Position numbers and translations under genes: made by a program | From: an uncultured bacterium | GTDB lineage: Bacteria; Patescibacteriota; Gracilibacteria; Absconditabacterales; Absconditicoccaceae | Assembly: GCA_946408385.1 (NCBI GenBank) | Contig: CAMJSB010000004.1 | Span: forward strand, 46,246-110,245 | Length of the DNA stretch: 64,000 nt | Reading direction: 5' to 3' | Notes under the pieces: generated by a model | The model's database searches: none | What the model was told of the DNA's origin: nothing | What the model saw: the letters and a program-made list of their open reading frames with translations, nothing else | Shown: positions 39,384 to 50,182 of the stretch, piece after piece | Layout: each line of letters begins with the position of its first letter | Position numbering within the stretch: the stretch's first letter is position 1

Positions 39384-39515
39384 TTAAAATCTAATTTTAG
39401 AATATTTTTTTCTGTATTTGTTTCAAGCAAGAAAAAAAGTCCCCGAAAATTTGACTTCTTTTTTTTTTTTTGTGTAAGATTAAGTATTCCAATTTTATAT
39501 TTTAATTTAATAAAA

Positions 39516-40694
39516 ATGGCAAAAGAAAAATTAAATGTTAATAGTAGTAATAAAAAAGTTAAACAATCTTTAAAAAAACTAGCTTTTTGAGGTTTGCTTG
39601 CTACTACACTATTGACTTGATGTTGAGACTGAAAAAAAGTTTGAAATTGATTAGATGAAAAAAAATCAAATCCAATAGAAGTGGTAGAAAAAAATAAATA
39701 CGAATGAAAGAGTATAGATGGTGTAGAATGAATGATTATATCAGAGAATCCTAATACTAAACAATTGTTTTTATCAGATTGAAAAGAAAAATTAACATCT
39801 GATTTTGATAATATAAAAAATGTTGTAAAAGTTTGAGAGGATTTGTACTTTGTCTGATGAAACTGATGAAAATATTCATTGTATAAAAATTGAGAAGCTA
39901 TTTTATCTGATTTTGATGATATAGATTATCGTATAATTGATTGAAAAATAGTAACGATAACTGAAAATGCTTGAAAAAAAACGGTTAAACGAGGTGATGA
40001 AATTTTGAAAGAAAATTGTAAAGAAGCAGAATTTAAAAGAATAGTATCAACAACACAATATAGATATGATGAAAATTGGAGACATGTTTCTGATTGTTGA
40101 TTTGCTGTCTCATGTGTAGAAGAATGATGGAATTGGAGTACTTTTGTAAATTGAAAATTGTACTGTAGTTGAACGTGATATATGTGATATTTTATGGATG
40201 ATTGTTATAATTGAGATATTTGAGAAGGTGTTAGGTGGCTCTCTGATTGCAGTTTTTTTGAAGCAAATTGATCAAATATAATGATTATCAGTGATTCAAG
40301 ATGATGGAATCCTGAAAGTTGAGTGGGAACAGAGATCGTATATTATAATTGAAAGCCACTAGGACGTCTTAAATGGGAGATAATTGGTATGCAAAGTCTT
40401 ATAGTGAGAAAAAATAATTGAAAATATGTGTGTTTGAGTTTGAGTACATGAAATATCTTGTGATCTGAATATGATGAAATATATGCTTATTGAACCCGTT
40501 GACATGATTATGAGCCAAATGGTTGATTTGCTTTCAATCAGAATCGTTTAGTATTCGGAGCAAAAAAAGGATGAAAAGATGTTCTTGTAGTAAGTTGAGA
40601 AGATTATTTAGTAGATAAAACACCTTGTTCGTATGAACAATGAAATGCTGGTATGATTGATATCAATATAGTTGAAACGGTTTGTGGTTTCTAA
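39516..40694 (+). CDS. Gly-rich lipoprotein with WG-like beta repeats
   Basis: 392 residues. A basic N-terminus then a hydrophobic segment ending in a lipobox LLTGC near residue 40, so it is probably a lipoprotein. The mature protein has repeating units of the type LFLSDGKEKLTSDFDNI, LYFVGGNGGKYSLYKNGEAI and ILSDFDDIDYRIIDGKIV, which resemble WG-type beta repeats (propeller-like). Cysteines are frequent in the middle part (CSGTGYMWYFMDDCYNGDI). Most glycines are UGA, more densely than elsewhere. Function unknown. Divergent from the methyltransferase gene; ends in TAA. Confidence 0.7.
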
Positions 40695-40732
40695 AAAAAT
40701 GAAATAAGCACTATTATTTGTGAAATGATTGT

Positions 40733-41029
40733 ATGGTGCATGAATATGAATGACAATATGATAGTGTGGTTAAAGACTGAAAAACTACTGATTGAAAGTA
40801 TTATTTTATATGAAAGAAATGAAATAAAGAATATTTTGTATTCAACTGAAAAGTTCAGTGAAAAGGATATGATCATATTTCATGAGCATGATTAGTTGAA
40901 TGAAAACATGTCTATGTTAGATGAGAAAGAGATTGAGAAAAAATATTTGTCTTGAACTGAACTGAAAGATGAGTTGATTCTACTACAAATAATTCTCAAG
41001 AAAGAAAATCAGATTTGTTTTCAAGATAA
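40733..41029 (+). CDS. Short protein with WG-like repeats, related to the upstream lipoprotein
   Basis: 98 residues from the ATG at 40733 (38 bp after the lipoprotein stop) to TAA. Reads GKYYFIGKKGNKEYFVFNGK, then GKHVYVRGERDGEKIFVLNG, the same repeat style as the preceding lipoprotein, with glycines mostly UGA. No signal peptide. It may be a remnant of a longer copy of the upstream gene. Its last 122 bp overlap another frame (40908-41141), so the true end here is uncertain. Confidence 0.5.
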
Positions 41030-41141
41030 GAAATCTATGCGACTGGATTATAAGGAGATTGCAAATCTTTTGACAGCGGAAGGGCATTGAAAATTTGTAA
41101 AAGCACATCCAGAGAAATTCTGACTTAAAAAAAAGAAATAA
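40908..41141 (+). CDS. Short basic protein of unknown function, overlapping frame
   Basis: 77 residues, MSMLDEKEIEKKYLSGTELK... ending AEGHGKFVKAHPEKFGLKKKK, then TAA and a perfect terminator hairpin. The C-terminal part looks conserved and coding (UGA as Gly in GHGKF and KFGLK). It overlaps the end of 40733-41029 in another frame. The ATG at 40908 is the first in frame after a TAG at 40893. Either two overlapping genes or one gene split by a frameshift. Confidence 0.4.
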
Positions 41142-41149
41142 TAAAACAT

Positions 41150-41180
41150 AAAAAATCCACTCAATTGAGTGGATTTTTTT
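41150..41180 (+). terminator. Perfect hairpin terminator
   Basis: 13-bp perfect stem AAAATCCACTCAA/TTGAGTGGATTTT (41152-41177) followed by T3 more; immediately after the 40908-41141 stop. Confidence 0.85.
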
Positions 41181-41243
41181 AACAATAAATTGCAAGAAAT
41201 TAGTCTTTCTGTTATCTTATATAATAATAAATTCATGTTTTCT

Positions 41244-41480
41244 AAAAAATGGGTAGGTATGAAACAACCTACCCACTGGGCTTTTATACCAGAGGTCCCA
41301 CTCTGGGCGACTACTTGGTCTGTCGTAGTCGGTTCTCTACGCTCTTCTCCTTTCTCTCTTTTGCTTATGTCATACTCAGCAAGCAACCGGCCAATTGAAG
41401 CTGGGACTTATAAAGTCAATCTTTGTACGGCATAAGTATCAAAAAAGAATATCATTAAAGATTATCCAATTAAGGTGTGT
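41244..41480 (-). ncRNA. Candidate structured non-coding RNA of unknown class
   Basis: A GC-rich island in an AT-rich gap. On the minus strand it runs from a promoter (TTGACA-16-TAATAT, 41514-41487) through several hairpins: GACTT/AAGTC (41405-41417), CAGC..CAA/TTG..GCTG (41377-41403), GACTAC/GTAGTC (41309-41330) and CCAGAG/CTCTGG (41289-41306). It ends in a perfect 8-bp terminator GGGTAGGT/ACCTACCC (41251-41274) followed by T6. No minus-strand gene lies downstream, so it is not a leader. I could not match it to tmRNA, SRP RNA, RNase P or 6S RNA by their conserved motifs. The exact ends are estimates. Confidence 0.6.
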
Positions 41481-41486
41481 AATGTC

Positions 41487-41514
41487 ATATTATGTATTAT
41501 AAGCGTTATGTCAA
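41487..41514 (-). promoter_or_regulatory. Predicted promoter of the candidate ncRNA
   Basis: On the minus strand a perfect TTGACA (41514-41509) and TAATAT (41492-41487) are 16 bp apart. It points away from metG and towards the ncRNA. Confidence 0.5.
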
Positions 41515-41556
41515 GTAATTTAAAAAGTGTTTCTTTCCTTGAATTTGTGAGTGTAA

Positions 41557-43201
<1,645 letters not shown>

Positions 43202-43212
<11 letters not shown>

Positions 43213-43224
43213 GCCTGTTTTTTA
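43202..43224 (+). terminator. Terminator overlapping the metG stop codon
   Basis: AACAGGC/GCCTGTT stem (43202-43219) with loop ATAA followed by T4. The metG TAA lies in the loop. Confidence 0.7.
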
Positions 43225-43238
43225 TTAAATGAAAATAA

Positions 43239-44537
43239 CTAAGACTTTCTACGATCTCTGGAATCTACAACTTTTATTTCATCATATGTTGTACTCAAAT
43301 TTAATAGATTGTCCGTAGCATGACCAATATTAACTAAAGAAAAACCGTTCAAAAAGTCGTCGATTGATAATTTTATTTTTCATCATCATTTTATATTATC
43401 ATTATTCCAAGGATTTTCTAATATTACACTTTTTATAATAAATCATTCTTTTTCTACACCGCAAACACAGTAAGCATGACCATAATAAATAGTTTTTCAT
43501 CATATTTCATAGAAATTTTTATCAGTTTTTCATTGCTTAAATTTAGATGTCGCAGAGATAATTCATAAATTTTTTGGATCATAATTCCTTAATCAATCCA
43601 ATATTTTTAGCTTATTTGATGCCTCATTTTTTATACATTTGTTGATAAAACTCTTTGGTCATAATAGTGACATTGTAGTTTCTCATGCACTTCATTTTTT
43701 CATTTTCTTCATGAGATCATTAGTTATTGTCATGTTAGTATCATGAATTATTCATTTTTTGAATAATAAATATTTTGAAAATCAGATTTCCAATATTTTA
43801 TATCATAATGGTCATCAAATCGTCGCAGCTTCCAAATCCTCTTTTGTTATGCTTATTTTTACTCATCAAGGTTCTCACAGTGGCATATATAAATTGAATG
43901 AATCATCGCCTTCTCTTTCCACAGAAGTCATCATCAAAGTATCAAAGTATTTAGATCTAGCTAAATTTTTTATAGCAACGACAAAATAACAGTTTCCTAG
44001 GGATCACTGTCTCAAATCTTTAAGGCATTTGAATAAATTCTGATAATCCTCGGTACTTAATTTTCTGTGTAGAGTCATGTATAAATCTTCCTTTGTAGTT
44101 TGAAAAATATGAGTTCATGGAGCATAATCAAATTCCTCATCCAAAGTTACACCAGATACATGATTATAATCATATTTCCCATCATACACCATACCCCATG
44201 TATTATCGTCGATGCCTTGAACCTGACCTTCAAATAAGTAGTTTCATGTATACAGTTTATTGGAATCTATCTTAAAACTTGTATCATAATCTTCCAAAAT
44301 TAGTGGTGCAGCACTTTCATCATAAGCAGTTTTGTCTCAATGACTTTTATTAAATGCGATTCATCAGGCAGTTACCATAAGAACAGGAAACAAGTATTTT
44401 AGAGTAGAGCTTTTTACAAAATCTACCATCTTAGATGGTCTATGTATTCATTCATTAACTGAATTCTCAGCAGATGCTCAGTTATTTAATGAATCTCAAC
44501 TTTTGTTTAAAAATCTGAATTCTCTATCAATGCTCAT
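43239..44537 (-). CDS. Membrane-anchored calpain-like cysteine protease
   Basis: 432 residues. One hydrophobic segment (about 47-62, KYLFPVLMVTAGGIAF) probably anchors the protein. The calpain (peptidase C2) triad is complete: C183 in RQGSLGNCYFVVAIKNLA (consensus QGxLGDCWF), H354 in YYGHAYCVCGV and N375 in LENPWN (consensus NPWG). A GGGKIKLSIDDFLNGF segment follows as in the C2 catalytic domain. Calpains are mostly eukaryotic and calcium-regulated; bacterial homologues are few and their roles are poorly known. Ends in TAG. Confidence 0.8.
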
Positions 44538-44639
44538 TACTCAAAATCAAGTTGATGATAAAATATATTATATATTATATAAATATTTTTCTGTAAATGT
44601 CAATATTTTTTACAAAATTATGTTGTGGAATTTTGGTTT

Positions 44640-45545
44640 CTATCTCATCAAACCATACAACAAAGCTGAATCTTGATTTACATTAGATGATATATATTTT
44701 TTCATTTGAATTCGACGTTCTGCTTGCTGATAATCTCATTTTTCACTACAATATGCAATCCATCATTCCAAGAAATCATTTAATAATCATTGTTCTGCAA
44801 CTTGTTTCAAAGCCTGGTGTAATTCTCATTTTGGTTTGCCATCATCGAGTAATCATTTAGTCAGCTTCCTTAAATTTTCTTCTAAATCTTCATTCTGTTG
44901 TACTTTTTCTGCGATATTCTTTAGAAATCATGGTTTTCACATAGCCATAGCAATCATTACGGTTTGAAGCTGTTTGTCATCCACAAAAATTTGATTTTCA
45001 CTTGCAAATTTTTGCATTTCATCATTATTCAATGTATTGAATGGAATAGTAATGCAACGTGAACGAATTGTATCCAAAACCATAGAAATGTGTGGAACTG
45101 TAGCAATTATAAATCTTCCAGTTAGAGGTTCCTCCGCAGATTTTAAGAATGCATTTATTGCACTATTGGACATTCTCTGAATATTTTCAATCAAGAGAAA
45201 TCTTTTTCATGAGAAACTTGAATTTAAAAGCCATTCATTCATTTCTCTTACTCCGTAATTTTCATGCTGAGTTTCATCTGGGAACTGAATATATCTCTTA
45301 TCATCTTTAACTTCAACTGGGATTGTATGAAATTTTCACGTGAAATGTTCATAATCTTGCACAAATAGACAATCACTGTACATATATGGTCATAAAATTT
45401 CCTCAATTATAGCTTTTGCATGTGATATTTTTCAGATTCAATTTGGCCCAGCAAGCAAAAAAAACTGAGTTCATTTTCAGGTTTCTATTACATTATTAAT
45501 GTACTTTTTTAATATCTGAGAAGATTGTTCGTTTCCAATAATCAT
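44640..45545 (-). CDS. holB: DNA polymerase III delta-prime subunit (HolB-like)
   Basis: 301 residues. AAA-type clamp-loader fold: FFLLAGPNGIGKISHAKAI near the N-terminus (a Walker A-like GPNGIGKIS), GKRFLLIENIQRMSNSAINA, and LKSAEEPLTGRFIIAT with DTIRSRCITIPF (SRC motif). Delta-prime is part of the clamp loader, usually without ATPase activity. The C-terminal helical domain is about 100 residues. HolA lies at 7715-8728. UGA glycines include the Gly residues of the P-loop. Ends in TAG. Confidence 0.85.
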
Positions 45546-45616
45546 AAAATCCAATCTAATTTATAAATCTGACCTCAATTTTAATGTTTCAGCTTTAGTT
45601 TTCAAATAGATTTTAT

Positions 45617-46036
45617 CTATTTTATACATCCAAAAAATTTAGCTCATTTTTCTAGAATTATTTTGTCAGTGCCGTATGTGAGGATTTTTGATATTGTATT
45701 GTAATCTCAAGAGATAACTTCAGTTACATCTGGGAAAAGTTCGTCAGTTATTTTTTGTTTCACACTCATTGCAAAGTATTTAACCTCAACTAATCACTCA
45801 AAGTTTCAATATTCTACAGTTCATAAATCTCAAATAATTTCACATTCTAATCCAGTTTCTTCCAGTACTTCACGTAATGCAGCTTCTTTTGAATTTTCTC
45901 CCGGATCAATGTGTCATTTTGGCAGTGATATGTCACTATAATTATTTTTTAAATCTCTTTTTACAACGAAAAACTTCTTCCCATCATAGACGACTCATCA
46001 TGATTTTTTTATCTTATAATCGTTTTTTCACTCCAT
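45617..46036 (-). CDS. Nudix hydrolase
   Basis: 139 residues. Complete Nudix box GHIDPGENSKEAALREVLEETGL, given in pieces: GHIDPGEN, then KEAALREVLEETG (pattern Gx5Ex7REUxEExGU). Nudix enzymes hydrolyse nucleoside diphosphates linked to another moiety; substrate cannot be read from the sequence. The N-terminal KKSGGVVYDGKKFFVVKR is a typical beta strand start. UGA encodes the first Gly of the box. Ends in TAG. Confidence 0.9.
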
Positions 46037-46234
46037 GTCTATAATTGTAGAATAAAACTATATCAACGATAGATATGAGAAAGGTTTTTTCAAGTATATT
46101 TTAAAATATTGATAAGATTTTTATTTATAATTTATGTTTGCATGTTTTGTTTACTAAAAAATTTCAAATTATTATTTTAAATAAATATCAGAATTATGCT
46201 TATTGACTATAAAATTAAAAAAGTCTCCAAAAAT

Positions 46235-46262
46235 TTGACAAAACAAAAATATTATATATAAT
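46235..46262 (+). promoter_or_regulatory. Consensus promoter of the SLH-type gene
   Basis: Perfect TTGACA (46235-46240) and perfect TATAAT (46257-46262) with a 16-bp spacer. It is the best promoter match in the window and drives a leader of about 170-180 nt before the SLH-type gene at 46448. Confidence 0.65.
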
Positions 46263-46306
46263 ATGTATACCATTATTTATGAAAGGGGGATAATGGCTAT
46301 AAGTTT

Positions 46307-46388
46307 CAGCAATGAAAATTTTTATTTTGATTGGGTGATCGATCGAACAATTAAGCTTAAACTTATTCAAAATTCTTTTCATTTGCTG
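46307..46388 (+). promoter_or_regulatory. Long stem-loop in the 5' leader of the SLH-type gene
   Basis: CAGCAATGAAAATTTT (46307-46322) can pair with AAAATTCTTTTCATTTGCTG (46369-46388), enclosing about 46 nt that contain GATCGATC. It may control translation or mRNA stability. A 32-residue frame (46293-46391) overlaps it; its ATG lies after a GGGGG run, so a leader peptide is an alternative reading. Confidence 0.5.
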
Positions 46389-46447
46389 TAGGAATAAATT
46401 GGTTCTACACACAAATTACCGATTTATTTCCCTAAACTTTACACTAT

Positions 46448-47956
46448 ATGCACACAAGCAGAAAACAGAAATCTTCGTGATTTCTAACGATTGTAGCATT
46501 TGTGATGGTTCTTTTCTGAGTAGGATATATATTTTCTTGCCTATCGTGAGACATTACGTTTGCGAAAAGCAATAATGAAAATCTTTCTCCTTATGCAGAA
46601 AATATTCATATAAAAAAAGACCTTCAGTGAAAAGAGGATCAGGAGAAGACCGATGATGGAGTTGAAAGATCTGTAGCTGAGTGGGCCATCTGATGATGGA
46701 ATAAACTCGTAGGGAATAATGATAGTACCAGTTCTTTGGTGGTAAATTTGCCTGAAAATGGAGATAAAACCGCCCTCTGAGATGAGGTTGCCTCTTGATA
46801 TGAAGATACTTCGACAACGAATGTGGCATGAAATAATATGCAACTCAGTTTTGCTAATAGTTATGTTCTGCCGTCTGTCTATCAGGACATTTCGACCTCT
46901 TCTTATCAAGACGCTATTACTATTCTTTATTCTAACGGAATAATTCAACCTAGCAATAAGTTTTATCCTCATAATTACGTACGCGTAAGTGATTTCATTA
47001 GGGTAGTGATGGATGCTTATCGCGTCCAGCTCTGATACGAGCCAAGCAGCCTAGTAGGGTTAACGACAAATTTCTATTTTTCAGAGTCCTCAGTCGATCC
47101 TGAAGTTATGAAAAGAGTAAACTCAGCATATGAATTATGATTCCTTCAATCGTTTGCTTTGAAAGATGCGGAGTGAAAACTTCGCCTTGATGCATTTATT
47201 ACTCCACAGGAAGCTAGGAATATATTGAAAGAAATAAAGAATAAAAATTCTGAATCCATCAAAAATATTCCTAATCTATCTTGGCAAAGTAAAGAAACTT
47301 TACGCAAAGATGAAATGGCCGAGTTGGTGGTATCAGCTTTTTGACTTGAGCTGAATGAATGATCTTTAGCAGTATTTAGTGATATTAGTTGATCTCCTTA
47401 TCAAAAGGATATCCAACTTCTCTCGAAGCTTGGAATCGTTTGATGAGTCGATGGGAAATTTTATCCCGATGCCAAAATCGAGAACAAAGATTTTGTCGTT
47501 ATGATAGCGAGAGCTCTGATGAGACAGTCAGATTCTCAACCAACTATCAGCAACTTTTATTACTTAACCAATCTGCTGAATGCTTCGTATAATTCCCCAT
47601 ACTCTCCGTATCTTGAGTTTTGTCTTGAGTCTCAGACTTGTAATTCATTACTTTCTCAGACACAGAACTGAGTTTCTTTCGAGCCTAATAGAACACTTTC
47701 TTGGTGAGAAGTTACTTCCGTTTTATCGACTGTTTCTAAAGACCCATATATCATTGCTTGAAACTCTCAGCAGTTGATAACTAGAGGAGAAACAGCTAAA
47801 CTTATTGTAGATTATTTTGGACTTAGAGATGCTAAAAATAAGTCTAAAATAAATCTTTCACTAAGTAATCGATGAAACCAAAATTCAGATTCATCTGACA
47901 AAAATGCATTATCTTCCATATGGGAGGACTTTCAAAACTTGATGAAGATATCATAG
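46448..47956 (+). CDS. SLH-domain surface protein
   Basis: 502 residues. Basic N-terminus, one hydrophobic helix (about 11-30, SGFLTIVAFVMVLFGVGYIF), then an acidic linker. SLH-type units follow: VYQDISTSSYQDAITILYSN...IIQPSNKFYPHNYVRVSDF; a second with MKRVNSAYELGFLQ...ITPQEARNIL; and AVFSDISGSPYQKDIQLLSK, then GVDGKFYPDAKIENKDFVVM. Such units bind cell-wall polymers or make S-layers. A further repeat-like part with two cysteines lies near 390-400. Strong promoter upstream implies high expression, as expected for a surface-layer protein. Ends in TAG. Confidence 0.8.
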
Positions 47957-47989
47957 TTGTAACCTATTTACCTCTTAAACTATATACAA

Positions 47990-48217
47990 ATGTCTACAGA
48001 AAACAAAAATCATTACGAATTAAAAATGATGCGAAAAGAAAAAAATGCTATGAAAGAATATCATAATGATTTAAAAAGGATTGATGACAACCAATTAAAA
48101 TTATATCAACAACCTTTAGCTGAAATTTTAGATCTTAGAAAATATACACTCGAAGAACTAAAAAACAATCGTTATGACACAAAAGAAGACTATAATTATT
48201 ACGTTCGCACAGCTTAA
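47990..48217 (+). CDS. Small charged helical protein of unknown function
   Basis: 75 residues with no in-frame UGA, starting MSTENKNHYELKMMRKEKNA and ending YNYYVRTA then TAA. Highly charged helix, no signal or membrane segment. It lies 33 bp after the SLH-type gene and before a terminator, so is probably co-transcribed. No family recognised. Confidence 0.6.
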   Translation: MSTENKNHYELKMMRKEKNAMKEYHNDLKRIDDNQLKLYQQPLAEILDLRKYTLEELKNNRYDTKEDYNYYVRTA

Positions 48218-48264
48218 TTCACAAAAACATCTATAAAAAATCTGATTAATTATCAGAAATACTA

Positions 48265-48315
48265 AAGCCTGACAGATGATTGTACGTTTGCGTCCAATAG
48301 TGGTCAGGCTTTTTT
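48265..48315. terminator. Terminator between convergent genes
   Basis: GCCTGAC (48267-48273) pairs with GTCAGGC (48303-48309), a loop of about 30 nt, followed by T6. Lies between the 75-residue gene and gpmI. Confidence 0.6.
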
Positions 48316-48340
48316 AAATTGAAAATTATATAATTTTGAA

Positions 48341-49882
48341 CTACATATTTTTTATCAAAGATTTACCTGTCATTTCTTCTGGAGTAGTAATTCCAAATAA
48401 TGTTAACATAGTAGGTGCCATGTCGGAAAGTCATCACTCTTTTTCTATATTATCTTGAGGTTCTCCATCATGGATATACCATAATGGAACTAAATTAGTA
48501 GTATGAGATGTTTTTGGAGACGATTCAGGTCACATTTCTTCACAATTTCCATGATCAGCTGTAAGCAAAATATCTACATTTTCATCTTTACTCCATTGAA
48601 GTAATCTAGCTACAATTCAATCTAATGTTTCTACTGCTTTTATTGCAGCGGATAAAACTCCAGTATGTCATACCATATCACCATTTGCAAAATTCACTAT
48701 AAATGCATCAAAATTTGGACTTTCCTCTAGCAAAGTTTTCAAAATTTCAGGTGCTGACATTGCTGGATCCAAGTCATATGTTGCCACTTTATGAGATGGA
48801 ATGAGTGTGTTCTTTTGTCAATCATAAACTATTTCTTTTTCTGCATTAAAAAACTTTGTCACGTGGGCAAATTTCTCAGTTTCTGCTAAATGGAATTGAC
48901 GTAAATCATGATTTGAAAGTACTTCTGAAAGAGTATTTTTGATATCTTTTGGAACTAAAAATGTAGGTCCATCATATTCTTTGTAATACTTTGTCATAGC
49001 TACAAAATAGAGATTTGGCATGCTTTTTGTGATAAATCATTTATTCCATTTTTCGTATAATTCAGCTTTTTTTGAATTTTGAGAAACCATTAAAGCTTGA
49101 GTCATTTGTCTAGCTCTATCTGCACGAAAATTTAGATAGAAAACAGTATCTCCATTTTCAATTCATTCTGCTCATAAAAAACTTACAGGGCTAAGAAATT
49201 CGTCAGTTTCTCATGCCTCATAGCGTTTCTGGATATACAGAGTAGGAGAGTCTGAAGTTTGAGTTTGCTGAAAAACAATTTCATCATAAGCCTTTTGTAC
49301 ACGATCTCGGTTGTTATCTCTATCCATTCCCCAGTATCTACCTCATAATGTAGAAATTTTTACATTTGGGTAACCTTTCAAAAATTCTTCAAAATCTTTC
49401 ATATATCATGCAGCTGACTGTGGAGGAACATCACGTCCATCAAGGAAAAAATGAATATAAGTCTGTACATCACTTGGAATTATTTTTATCATATTGGTCA
49501 TATGAGAGTCTATTGAATGTACTCCACCAGGCCCAAATAATCCAAGTAAATGAAGTTTTGAATTATTTTCACGAACATGCTCTATTCATTTTTTGAATGC
49601 TTCTAAATCTGCAAATTTTCATTCATCAAATAAATCTGAAATCTCTACCAATGATTGTTTGATAATTCTACCCGTTCAAAGTGTTGCATGTCATACTTCT
49701 GAATTTCACATTTGTCCATCTGGTAATCATACAGCACGTCATGATGGTTGAATTTTAGCATAAGTTTTAGAAAATAGGTAATCAAATGTTGGAGTTTTTG
49801 CTTGAATAATTGCATTTCTATCTGGATCTACATTTGTTAAACCAAATCAATCCAAAATAATTAAAGCTACCTTTTTTGACAT
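48341..49882 (-). CDS. gpmI: 2,3-bisphosphoglycerate-independent phosphoglycerate mutase
   Basis: 513 residues. Interconverts 3- and 2-phosphoglycerate in glycolysis with two Mn2+ ions and a phospho-serine. N-terminal [14 protein letters not shown] carries the metal-binding Asp; GQMGNSEVGHATLGTGRIIK contains the catalytic Ser (GNSEVGH). [14 protein letters not shown] and [10 protein letters not shown] follow. UGA encodes Gly in many invariant motifs (GNSEVGH, LGTGR). The C-terminal [13 protein letters not shown] and EEMTGKSL are present. Ends in TAG. Confidence 0.95.
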
Positions 49883-50182
49883 TTTTTCATATCTAAGTAA
49901 AATTTTCACCTCACGCAACATAACGCAAATGAACGTGTATAATATAATTTTCAAAAAATGATTTTCAAGAAAGAAATCCTATAACTTTTATTATCCTAAA
50001 TGCTGAGAAATTTACCTTGATAAGTTGAATAATGAGGTAAGATAAAATTTTTATGCTAACAAGAGACAGAATAATAAATTATAAATGAATTTTTGAATAA
50101 TAATTAATGCACACTTTTATCTTGAATTTATAATTTCAATGGATAAAAAGAAAGGCAGAGTTTAGCTTCTAATTTTTTAATT
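49883..50182. other. Divergent intergenic region between gpmI and asnS
   Basis: 300 bp without a coding frame that I can support. It must hold both promoters; a TATAAT at 50129-50134 is the best asnS -10. A short TTACCT/AGGTAA hairpin lies in the middle (around 50010-50037). No RNA gene recognised. Confidence 0.6.

Larger units (their letters stand above)
46037..46447 (+). other. Intergenic region with promoter and structured leader
   Basis: 411 bp between the divergent Nudix and SLH-type genes. It holds a consensus promoter (46235-46262), a stem-loop (46307-46388) overlapping a possible 32-residue reading frame (46293-46391, GGGGG before its ATG) and a further leader up to 46447. Nothing else recognisable was seen. 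Confidence 0.7.

Noticed and set aside
41289..41306. T-box-like GTGGGACC within the candidate ncRNA
   Set aside because: The sequence is inside a simple CCAGAG/CTCTGG hairpin, lacks the T-box antiterminator layout and specifier loop, and no gene lies downstream on that strand.
41048..41435. Open frames on both strands across the GC-rich island
   Set aside because: Hairpins, a promoter and a terminator indicate RNA; the frames have no recognisable domain and are not supported by a start region.
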